From assembly GCA_030594725.1 (NCBI GenBank), contig JAUVEQ010000036.1, positions 1-12,889 of the forward strand: a stretch of 12,889 nt of DNA, read 5' to 3'. This DNA comes from Methanobacteriota archaeon (GTDB taxonomy: Archaea > Thermoplasmatota > DTKX01 > GCA-020343715). Below are positions 7,338-12,889 of the stretch, in pieces; position 1 is the first letter of the stretch; the number at the start of each line of letters is the position of its first letter. Under the pieces are notes generated by a model that saw only the letters and a list, made by a program, of their open reading frames with translations, was not told the origin of the DNA and searched no databases. A program made the translations under genes and the position numbers.

Positions 7338-9272
7338 TTAATCAACCTTTCCCCTTGGCCCGGGGGGGTCGGCCTCCTTGCTCTGCAGGGCTTCCTGGAC
7401 GGAGGGGAAGCGCTCCAGGTCCGTATGAGGAATGAACATTGCGGAGGTGAACTCGTCCATGAAGGCGGCGCTGACGGAGAGCTCGATGTAGGTCATGTTC
7501 TCGAATATGGCGTGGGACTCGCTCCTGGCAACGTTCGATAGCAGGGCCAGCCTTGCGCCCTCGAGGGAGCCGTTCCCTATGAACTCGTACTTCCACTCCT
7601 CGACATCGGGAAGGAGTCCGAGCATCCTGGACTTCCTGCTGTCCAGATATCTTCCGAACCCTCCAGATATGTAGATGCGGTCCAGGTCATCGAAGGTGAT
7701 CCCGGCCTGGTTGACCAGCACCGAGCACGCGGCATACATTGCCGCCTTGGTCCTGATCAGGTTCTTGATCTCCGACTCCATGATGAAAACGGGTTCTCCC
7801 GTGCCGGACTCCTCCTCGTCCGCCAGGATGTAACCCTTGCCGTAAGCATCCTCGAAGAGGGTGTCGAACAGAGTGACCCGGGGGTCGGTGTCGGCGATTA
7901 TGTTCCCTCCACGGTCGATGATCTCGTTGAAGAACATCTCCGCCGCAAGGTCGATGAGGCCCGACCCGCAGATGCCCACGGGCTTGGCGTCCCCGATGAT
8001 CTGGTACTCGGGAGAGCCGTCCACGAAATGGACCCTCTCGATGGCGCCCCTCGATGCACGCATGCCGTGAAGCACCTCGCCGCCCTCGAAGGCTGGGCCA
8101 GCCGAGCAGGAGCATGCCATCAACCATTCCTTGTTCCCCAGCACCACCTCTCCATTGGTGCCCACGTCGATCATGAGAGCGATCTCGTCCCGCTTGTGCA
8201 TCCCGCATGCCAGCACGTCCGCGGTGATGTCCCCTCCCACAAAGCCCGCCCGTGATGGCATTACAAGGATGTTCGTCTGAGGGAAGATGGGCATGTCCAC
8301 CTCCATGGGCTTGAGACCCGCAAGCCGACAGAAGGTCGATACGTAGGGTTCCAATCGGATGGTGGAGGGCGACACGCCGAGGTAGAGGTGCTCCATCACC
8401 GTGTTGCCGGCGATGCTGGCGGCGATGATGTCATCCCGGTCCACCCCGGACTCGTCGACCAGCTCCTGAATGATCTCGTCGATCGTTCCCCGGACGGCGA
8501 GCATCAATTGCTCCAATCCGTCCTCGTTCTCGTTGGCATGGTTGATCCGGGCGATCACGTCCTCGCCAAAGGGTATCTGGGCGTTCTCCCGGGCCGCCGA
8601 GGTTATGTTCGACCCATCCTGCAGGCTGATCAGCTTCCCCACGACGGTCGTGGTGCCGATGTCCAAGGCCACGCCGTACTGTCTTCCACTCGTGTCCCCC
8701 GGCTCCAGGCGGATGAGCCGATGGGGTTTCGGGCCCAGTGATGCGGTACCCGTCACCTTCCAGTCGGCATTCCGGAGGGTTTCGGATATCCCCCGGAGCA
8801 CTGGTAGAGGTGCCCGCAGCTCTGCAAGACCGAGTCCGAGATGGCGGGCTATTCGCATGAGGTCGCAGAGATTGTCCGACACCGTCGGCTCCGACAGTTC
8901 CATGTAGACCTTTCTCACGATCGGGGAGAGCTCGACCAGACCCTCGCGGGACTCCTCCAGGATCTGGGCGGCGTCCGTGCGGGAACCGGGAGGCACGGTC
9001 ACCGTCACGTCCCCGGTGGGCCTGCTCTTGCAGGCCAGCACGTAGCCGAGCTCCCTGTCCAGGTGGGGTGGCGGGGGGGCCAATCGCTCGAAGTCCCCGT
9101 CGACGTGGACGAGGCATCTTCCGCACAGGCCCTGACCACCACAGGGGGAGTATATGTCCACCTTGGCCCGCTGGGCCACCTCGAGGACCGTCGGGCCGAT
9201 GGATGTCTCCTTCTCGACTGCCTCGGGCTCGAAGGAGACCTTGATGAGCCTGTCAACCTTCTTGCCCGACAT
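7338..9272 (-). CDS. acsV: Reductive activator of corrinoid iron-sulfur protein (RACo / AcsV)
   Basis: A 644-residue ATP-dependent activator that returns the inactive Co(II) corrinoid of AcsC/AcsD to Co(I). The N-terminal domain is a plant-type [2Fe-2S] ferredoxin with Cys44, Cys50, Cys53 and Cys81 (PCGGQGLCGRC, then ACKS). A linker region follows, then an ASKHA-fold actin-like domain from about residue 199. Its motifs are ALDIGTTTV (phosphate 1), AGNTVMEHLYLG near 288-299, IDVGTNGEVVLG near 368-379, the GICGSGLIDL turn near 433 and ISGGFGRYLD near 555. The C-terminus has no extra 4Fe-4S clusters, which separates it from methanogen RamA and fits RACo of Carboxydothermus in layout and length. 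It is the first gene of a two-gene - strand unit with cooC and is divergent from acsE. Only a weak ribosome site (GAGGCGGA) precedes the ATG. Confidence 0.92.
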   Translation of the reverse strand: MSGKKVDRLIKVSFEPEAVEKETSIGPTVLEVAQRAKVDIYSPCGGQGLCGRCLVHVDGDFERLAPPPPHLDRELGYVLACKSRPTGDVTVTVPPGSRTDAAQILEESREGLVELSPIVRKVYMELSEPTVSDNLCDLMRIARHLGLGLAELRAPLPVLRGISETLRNADWKVTGTASLGPKPHRLIRLEPGDTSGRQYGVALDIGTTTVVGKLISLQDGSNITSAARENAQIPFGEDVIARINHANENEDGLEQLMLAVRGTIDEIIQELVDESGVDRDDIIAASIAGNTVMEHLYLGVSPSTIRLEPYVSTFCRLAGLKPMEVDMPIFPQTNILVMPSRAGFVGGDITADVLACGMHKRDEIALMIDVGTNGEVVLGNKEWLMACSCSAGPAFEGGEVLHGMRASRGAIERVHFVDGSPEYQIIGDAKPVGICGSGLIDLAAEMFFNEIIDRGGNIIADTDPRVTLFDTLFEDAYGKGYILADEEESGTGEPVFIMESEIKNLIRTKAAMYAACSVLVNQAGITFDDLDRIYISGGFGRYLDSRKSRMLGLLPDVEEWKYEFIGNGSLEGARLALLSNVARSESHAIFENMTYIELSVSAAFMDEFTSAMFIPHTDLERFPSVQEALQSKEADPPGPRGKVD

Positions 9273-9291
9273 ATCGTCCGCCTCGACCCTT

Positions 9292-9345
9292 GATAATCCC
9301 CTATGACCTTATCTTTTTTGTTGGCAGACCCAGCGTGAAGGGGAA
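9292..9345. promoter_or_regulatory. Divergent promoter region of acsV and acsE
   Basis: The short gap between acsV and acsE has two AT-rich boxes in inverted orientation: TTGATAATC around 9291-9298 and CTTATCTTTTTT around 9308-9319, with GATAA (9292-9296) mirrored by TTATC (9309-9313). Read as archaeal TATA-like boxes, the second one on the - strand would place the acsV start of transcription roughly 26 bases on, just before its ATG. Either box on the + strand would start acsE transcription at about 9320-9340. A purine-rich AAGGGGAA follows at 9338-9345. This is inference from spacing only; the symmetric half-sites could equally bind a regulator. Confidence 0.4.
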
Positions 9346-9388
9346 TGTTCAAATGCCAAATCCGCGATACGCCAGCGGGTGGATTCAC

Positions 9389-10168
9389 ATGATGGTCATC
9401 AGTGAGAAGATTAACGGAATGTTCAAGAAGGTCGGCCGCACCATCGATGCGCGGGACGTAGCTGGTCTGCAGGAGATCGTCCATGCGAACGTGGCGGCCG
9501 GCGCCAACGCCCTGGACATCAATACTGGTCCTGGACGGGACAATGCTGCAGAGGACATCGTGTGGATGGTCAAGACCGTACAGGAGGTCACCGACCTGCC
9601 CCTTTCCATCGACGCGCCAGTGGCTAAGGTGCTCCAGGCCGGTGTGGAGGCATGCGAGAATGCCATCATCATCAACTCGATCCCCGCCGAAGGCGAGAGG
9701 ATGGCCACCCTCTATCCCATAGCGGCGGACCACGATGCGGACGTCATCTGCCTGACGTTCTCGGAGAAGGAGGGCATCAACCTCTCCGCCGATCGCAGGG
9801 CAGAGCTGGCGATGCTCCACCTGGCGACCGCCATGGAGTTCGACATCGAGCCCAACAAACTGATGTTCGACCCCTTGATCCTTCCCATCAACTGCGCCCA
9901 GGACCAGCCCCAGGAGGTCTTCGCGGCCCTTGAGATGTTCAAGACCCTGGCCTCGCCTCCACCTGGATCGACGGTGGGTCTTTCCAATGTCTCGGCCGGT
10001 ATGAAGCATCGGAAGCTCATGAACCGGACCCTCCTCGCAATGCTGTGCGCCCACGGCCTCACCTCGGCGATCATGGACCCCTTCGATGTGGACCTCATGA
10101 ACGTCGTGAAGACCTCCGAGATCATGATGAACGAGAAGCTGTACGCCGACGATTACCTGAAGGCGTGA
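9389..10168 (+). CDS. acsE: Methyltetrahydrofolate:corrinoid iron-sulfur protein methyltransferase (AcsE)
   Basis: Transfers the methyl group of methyl-tetrahydrofolate to Co(I) of CFeSP, linking the methyl and carbonyl branches. The product of about 259 residues is a pterin-binding TIM barrel of the DHPS/MeTr family. In order it shows ISEKINGMF at the start (the family begins with I-G-E-R-I-N-G-M-F), ALDINTGPG, LSIDAP (pterin-contacting Asp), IINSIPAE (conserved Asn), FDPLILP and GLSNVSAG (the catalytic Asn equivalent of Moorella Asn199). The frame is open upstream to 9290, but family alignment puts the true start at one of two adjacent ATGs (9389 or 9392), with GGGTGGAT at 9377-9384 as ribosome site. 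An ATG at 9353, with AAGGGGAA before it, would add twelve residues outside the barrel and cannot be excluded. The likely promoter also lies inside the longest frame. Similarity to MtrH-type enzymes means a tetrahydromethanopterin substrate is possible, though fhs nearby favours folate. Confidence 0.9.
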   Translation: MMVISEKINGMFKKVGRTIDARDVAGLQEIVHANVAAGANALDINTGPGRDNAAEDIVWMVKTVQEVTDLPLSIDAPVAKVLQAGVEACENAIIINSIPAEGERMATLYPIAADHDADVICLTFSEKEGINLSADRRAELAMLHLATAMEFDIEPNKLMFDPLILPINCAQDQPQEVFAALEMFKTLASPPPGSTVGLSNVSAGMKHRKLMNRTLLAMLCAHGLTSAIMDPFDVDLMNVVKTSEIMMNEKLYADDYLKA

Positions 10169-10558
10169 GCGGCTTCATCGCAATATACTCATCATCATCA
10201 ATGTTCAGGTAGAGCAGGTTATACTCGTCCAATCCAGCATGCCTGACCTATAGCATCAACCGATCAGAGGAGAGGATCGTGCCGAGCTTCCTTGGGTAAT
10301 AGACCGTGAGCAACGCATACGAATAATACAGTACCGGCTCTCCCATTTCATAGCCTGAGGAAGTTACCATTGGATTGATCCATGGATGTTCCTGTCAACC
10401 TTGTGTCAAATCAAACATAGTTTCCTGTTGGGGGAAATAATATGGATATATTTCCCCATTGAGAAAACTAATTCGAGTGAAGTAATAAGGCTCGTCTGAC
10501 TCCTGAATTCGGAATATTGTCCTCTGTCGACCTCATACAATGAATTATCTCTCCAGAC
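10169..10558 (-). pseudogene. Decayed gene of unknown family
   Basis: No intact gene is present here, yet the - strand reads as protein-like in pieces. From about 10558 to 10508 one frame gives a stretch like WRDNSLYEVDRGQYSEF. Near 10500-10507 the sense moves to another frame with DEPYYFTRISFLNGEIYPYY. That same frame passes a TGA (10395-10397) into NPMVTSSGYEMGEPVLYYSY and YYPRKLGTILSSDRLML, then a TAG (10248-10250) into VRHAGLDEYNLLYLNIDDDE, and fades at the acsE end. Coding-like composition that continues in one frame across two stops, plus a frameshift, is best explained by gene decay. I do not recognise the family. A single amber stop might suggest pyrrolysine, but the added TGA and frameshift argue against it. 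An alternative is chance open reading in AT-rich DNA. Confidence 0.45.
10431..10457. repeat. Inverted repeat (hairpin)
   Basis: GGGGAAATA at 10431-10439 pairs perfectly with TATTTCCCC at 10449-10457 across a nine-base loop. It lies inside the decayed gene rather than next to an intact gene end. It may be a relic, a protein-binding palindrome or chance. No T-run follows on either strand that would make it a clear terminator. Confidence 0.45.
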
Positions 10559-10581
10559 CTACCGACGATCCTTACCGTAAG
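10555..10581 (+). repeat. Imperfect 27-base direct repeat, copy A
   Basis: This stretch matches 12453-12479 at 22 of 27 positions in the same orientation, including an unbroken core ATCCTTACCGT (10568-10578). Both copies read LTVRIV followed by Ser/Gly-rich residues when translated on the - strand. They may therefore be the same fragment of two related decayed genes rather than a mobile-element end. The two copies bracket the 526-residue membrane-anchored protein gene. Confidence 0.5.
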
Positions 10582-10667
10582 TACTAATGAGTTGAGATGT
10601 CAGAACTAATATCATCCGAAAACCATAGTGTAACAACAAGGATTGTGTGTTAATTGGTAAGTGTTAA

Positions 10668-10679
10668 CAAGAATTCTTG
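10668..10679. repeat. 12-base perfect palindrome
   Basis: CAAGAATTCTTG lies 25 bases beyond the stop codon of the propeller gene on its downstream side. In that gene's direction it follows a pyrimidine-rich stretch (AATTCTTTC), so it might help end transcription. The rest of 10582-10703 shows no other structure I can support. Confidence 0.3.
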
Positions 10680-10703
10680 AAAGAATTGAGTTATATTGAA
10701 CAA

Positions 10704-12284
10704 TCATGTATCGTTTGAATCCCTTCGTCTCCATCGAAGAAATAGGAGAACCGTGATATACAACAGTAATCCACTGATTAATATAATCTGAGTCTTGTAG
10801 GAATACCAACCCTCAGATTCATCATCCTCACCTGGAACATAGAATATTACATAGGTCTGGTTGATGTGTCGACCATCGTACGCTTCAACTGTTATCCTAT
10901 GTTTTCCTGAGGTCATGTTGGCTGCTCTGATATAATAGCTCCATCTAGAGTATTCCATACCTTGTTGTATTTCAACCCAATCTCCATCATCAATTCTGAT
11001 CTTGATGTATTTGATATCCTCAATATAATAATGGTAATCATGGTCATCTGAGAAGTCTAACCTCATAAAGAACGATTCATTGTGAACAGATCTATTCTCT
11101 GGATATTCGATGGTCACCACTGGGGGATTGTCATCAGATATCTCGACCTTGTACTGACCTAATGATCCATCGGAAAATCCCGCCCATATTAACCCAGATT
11201 CAACAGGATCGCTCATTAACATCGTTACAGTAACACCAGGACTCTCGTTGTTATACATGTATATCAGGGGTTCAGTTGAGTTATTGTAGTAAGCAAGGTT
11301 AATATGAGACCCGTATCTAGCAATAACTCGAGGGGAAGCCCACACATAATATCCGTTGGGTTCATTGAATGCCCATACAATACCTTGGACGGGGCCATTC
11401 TCGGATACAAAGGCGTCACCTGCCGCCTCTGTTGGATTCCCTCCCCCGAAGTTGATCCATCCGTCATCATACCCAATTATCCAAGGTCTGTTCATGGAGG
11501 GACCGAACGTGTCAGCCGTGGGTCCTGTTGAGCGTCCTTCGATAACCTGGATGATCGACCAGTCCTCAATGCTTATGGTGGTCACAATACCTCGTTCATC
11601 TATGCAAATTAGTGACTCTGGGTCAGACCCTAACGAGAGAACAGAGGCGTTATCCTCCCACATCCATTCATGGATTATTCTCCCGGATATGGTCTCGATA
11701 ACCAATACACGGGAAATATCATCCTCATCCCTACCTGAAAAAGCCATGAGTTCATCGTTTTTCAAGAACAGGACAGTATTGATCGTCTGAATTGAACCAG
11801 TTGTGTTGATGAATTGCTCATCAACACGTTCGTAGGTAATACCATCCCAAACAGCTAGGAAATCAAAGGCGTCGCCATTGGATAACCCCCAGGCAATGAC
11901 CCAAGTACCATTTGGAGTCCAATGAACACCCGTAATATTCTCAACGGGTCCGGGTGGGATTAGATCAATGATCGGTATCATGTTACGTTTCATAATTCTG
12001 AGGCTGTTGGGCTGGATAAAGCCCGAGAGGATGAGCTTGGAGCCGTCGGGAGAAATATCTAGGAATACTTCTTCACTAGTACCTCCACCTGATGAAGGCC
12101 ATCTGTTAACATCGTCAATCCTGGCCCAATCCCAGGTTAAATCCTCAGCGATAGCAGATGGGGTGAGTAGGATTGAAAAAGTGATAGCCATGAATGATGC
12201 TAGCATACAGACCAAGAGCGTAATTCCATAACGCCCCAGATGATTACGATACAATATTCCAACCCAGCGTTCATTGGATGTCAT
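10704..12284 (-). CDS. Predicted secreted, membrane-anchored beta-propeller / Ig-like protein
   Basis: A 526-residue protein of no named family. Residues 1-19 are polar and basic (three Arg), and residues 20-46 are a hydrophobic segment ending TPSAIA, consistent with a signal peptide or anchor. Residues about 47-390 repeat short beta-rich units such as FLDISPDGSKLILSG, GVHWTPNGTWVIAWG and VLSLGSDPESLICID, which look like WD40/PQQ-type propeller blades. An Ig-like domain (about 392-483) opens with PPVVTIEYPENRSVH and holds IKIRIDDGDWVEI and GKHRITVEAYDG. A second membrane helix (about 498-517) is followed by the basic tail RWRRRD. Many N-x-S/T sites suggest glycosylation. The bulk should therefore face outside the cell. 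Base composition is far more AT-rich than the neighbouring enzymes, and nothing links it to acetyl-CoA metabolism. The layout resembles surface proteins of Thermoplasmatota. The start is uncertain because a TATA-like box touches the ATG. Confidence 0.8.
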   Translation of the reverse strand: MTSNERWVGILYRNHLGRYGITLLVCMLASFMAITFSILLTPSAIAEDLTWDWARIDDVNRWPSSGGGTSEEVFLDISPDGSKLILSGFIQPNSLRIMKRNMIPIIDLIPPGPVENITGVHWTPNGTWVIAWGLSNGDAFDFLAVWDGITYERVDEQFINTTGSIQTINTVLFLKNDELMAFSGRDEDDISRVLVIETISGRIIHEWMWEDNASVLSLGSDPESLICIDERGIVTTISIEDWSIIQVIEGRSTGPTADTFGPSMNRPWIIGYDDGWINFGGGNPTEAAGDAFVSENGPVQGIVWAFNEPNGYYVWASPRVIARYGSHINLAYYNNSTEPLIYMYNNESPGVTVTMLMSDPVESGLIWAGFSDGSLGQYKVEISDDNPPVVTIEYPENRSVHNESFFMRLDFSDDHDYHYYIEDIKYIKIRIDDGDWVEIQQGMEYSRWSYYIRAANMTSGKHRITVEAYDGRHINQTYVIFYVPGEDDESEGWYSYKTQIILISGLLLYITVLLFLRWRRRDSNDT

Positions 12285-12335
12285 TAATATAAATTCTTCC
12301 CTTTTCGATACCCGTTGGTAATAGGAAATTTATTT
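12285..12335 (-). promoter_or_regulatory. Candidate promoter of the propeller gene
   Basis: Two TATA-like boxes precede the gene on the - strand: AAATAAATT (12335-12327) and TTTATATTA (12293-12285). The distal box would start transcription near 12305 and leave a leader of about 20 bases carrying the purine-rich AAGGGAAGA, which suits the ATG at 12284. The proximal box directly abuts that ATG; if it is the active one, the message would start inside the gene and the protein would begin further in (TTG at codon 11 or ATG at codon 27). Confidence 0.4.
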
Positions 12336-12402
12336 CATAATCTTCAATCCCGTACTCATTAGCTCTCGGAGTCAATCAATCCTTAACTCCCCCATAGTTT
12401 CT

Positions 12403-12442
12403 GACAATCCAGGTTCATGCCGAATCCCCTGATTGTCGGCAT
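12403..12442. other. Two overlapping inverted repeats in intergenic DNA
   Basis: GACAATC (12403-12409) is complementary to GATTGTC (12431-12437), and ATGCCGA (12417-12423) is complementary to TCGGCAT (12436-12442). The right arms share two bases, so the stems compete or could form an interlocked fold. The intergenic stretch 12285-12572 otherwise contains only the promoter boxes, repeat copy B and the fhs terminator. I see no tRNA or other known RNA in it. Confidence 0.3.
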
Positions 12443-12452
12443 CATTTTCCCG

Positions 12453-12479
12453 AGACGTACTAACAATCCTTACCGTCAG
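12453..12479 (+). repeat. Imperfect 27-base direct repeat, copy B
   Basis: Partner of 10555-10581, in the same orientation, with the identical core ATCCTTACCGT at 12466-12476. On the - strand the frame through it is open for about 40 codons and reads LQTEPWLTVRIVSTSREN before ending in TGA. This looks like a relic of coding sequence, but it runs out of the fhs terminator and has no plausible start. Confidence 0.5.
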
Positions 12480-12507
12480 CCATGGCTCAGTCTGCAGCCT
12501 CACGGAT

Positions 12508-12545
12508 AAAAAATGGGGGACTTGCCCGGCCCCTTCGGACCGGGC
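12508..12545 (-). terminator. Terminator of fhs: GC-rich hairpin plus T-run
   Basis: On the - strand, 27 bases past the fhs stop, GCCCGGTCC and GGGCCGGGC form a nine-pair stem (one G-T pair) around a GAAG loop (12545-12524). A run of six T (12513-12508) follows after ten bases. The T-run would serve as an archaeal terminator by itself; the distance from stem to T-run is long for a classical bacterial one. Confidence 0.7.
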
Positions 12546-12572
12546 GTTCCCGAAAAGGGTGGTGACCCTGGC

Positions 12573-12889
12573 CTAGAACAGGCCCACGGTCTTGCCCGTC
12601 TCGTCGATGTTCACCTTCTCCGACGCGGGTATCCTTGGCAGTCCGGGCATCAGCATCATGTCACCGCAGATGGCGACGAGGAAGCCGGCGCCGGCGTTCA
12701 CGTACACCTCGCGCACCGTCAGGTCCCAACCACCGACGGGGGCACCTCGCCAGGTGGGATTATCGGTGATGGAGTTCTGGGTCTTGGCCACGCAGATGGG
12801 CAGGTTGTCGAAGCCGTGCTTGGTCAGGGTCTTGATGTCCTTCTTTGCCTTCTTCTCGAGCACGATGCCGTCGGCGCGGTAGATCTCCT
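12573..12889 (-). CDS. fhs: Formate-tetrahydrofolate ligase, C-terminal part, partial
   Basis: The last 105 residues of formyltetrahydrofolate synthetase, the ATP-dependent enzyme that attaches formate to tetrahydrofolate at the start of the methyl branch. The frame is open to the window edge, beginning EIYRADGIVLEKKAKKDI, and ends in TAG. Family signatures are LPICVAKTQNSITDNP, GWDLTVREVYVNAGAGF and the near-invariant GDMMLMPGLPRIPASEKVNID, with the usual C-terminus ending GLF. The intact family is about 555 residues, so roughly four fifths lies beyond the window; a GTG inside the visible part is a Val codon, not a start. GC content and codon use return to those of the acs genes. A strong terminator follows. 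Its presence suggests folate, rather than methanopterin, as the C1 carrier. Confidence 0.95.
   Translation of the reverse strand, partial: EIYRADGIVLEKKAKKDIKTLTKHGFDNLPICVAKTQNSITDNPTWRGAPVGGWDLTVREVYVNAGAGFLVAICGDMMLMPGLPRIPASEKVNIDETGKTVGLF

Noticed and set aside
7338..9272. RamA-type activator of methylamine methyltransferases
   Set aside because: The protein has an N-terminal [2Fe-2S] ferredoxin domain and lacks the C-terminal 4Fe-4S cysteine clusters of RamA, fitting RACo/AcsV instead.
9005..10054. 349-codon - strand frame covering the acsE antisense, the promoter region and part of acsV in another frame
   Set aside because: It runs through the shared promoter and through two real genes, with no recognisable domain.
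10248..10250. In-frame TAG as a possible pyrrolysine codon, since some Thermoplasmata relatives use it
   Set aside because: The same reading frame also has a TGA, and the upstream coding-like piece is in a different frame. Gene decay explains all three defects, and no methylamine methyltransferase motif is present.
10555..12479. Flanking repeats as ends of an insertion sequence or MITE
   Set aside because: The repeats are direct rather than inverted, no transposase lies between them, and both copies look like the same fragment of coding sequence.
10169..12572. CRISPR array, tRNA or known riboswitch in the AT-rich spacers
   Set aside because: No regularly spaced repeats, no cloverleaf with a T-loop GTTC core, and no recognisable riboswitch core were found when reading both strands.

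Overview
This window carries a largely complete Wood-Ljungdahl carbonyl-branch gene cluster on GC-rich DNA, interrupted near its right end by an AT-rich accessory stretch. All the core enzymes are of the bacterial type: a CooS-type Ni-CO dehydrogenase, full-length AcsB acetyl-CoA synthase, the AcsD/AcsC corrinoid iron-sulfur protein, an AcsE-type methyltransferase, the RACo/AcsV reductive activator, the CooC nickel-insertion ATPase and formate-tetrahydrofolate ligase (Fhs). Several features nevertheless point to an archaeal host, most likely a Thermoplasmatota-like lineage. Shine-Dalgarno sites match a GGTGAT core, AGG and ATA codons are common despite high GC, and promoter-like sites look like TATA boxes. 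The one accessory gene encodes a secreted beta-propeller plus Ig-like protein with a C-terminal anchor, a style common in Thermoplasmata. The host assignment is inference (about 0.6 confidence); the enzyme identities are much firmer.

Layout. Positions 1-84 are the tail of a 4Fe-4S ferredoxin (CooF-like). It is followed on the + strand by cooS (164-2083), acsB (2080-4221), acsD (4257-5213) and acsC (5213-6535), tightly packed with overlapping or near-overlapping junctions and so probably one operon. On the - strand, acsV (9272-7338) and cooC (7304-6549) form a second unit that converges on acsC with a 13-base gap. acsE (start about 9389, end 10168, +) is divergent from acsV and shares its short promoter region. 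From 10169 to about 12506 the sequence becomes clearly AT-rich. It holds a decayed gene (about 10169-10558, -), an intact 526-residue membrane-anchored propeller protein (12284-10704, -), and an imperfect 27-base direct repeat flanking that gene. The window ends with a hairpin plus T-run terminator and the C-terminal part of fhs (12889-12573, -), GC-rich again.

How the genes fit together. Fhs begins the methyl branch by making formyl-tetrahydrofolate. AcsE moves the methyl group from methyl-tetrahydrofolate to the cobalamin of AcsC/AcsD. AcsV re-reduces the corrinoid when it is accidentally oxidised. CooS, with Ni inserted by CooC and electrons passed through the ferredoxin, interconverts CO2 and CO. 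AcsB joins CO, methyl and CoA to acetyl-CoA. Whether the host runs this towards carbon fixation or acetyl-CoA oxidation cannot be told from the window. The methylene-THF dehydrogenase/cyclohydrolase and reductase steps are not present here.
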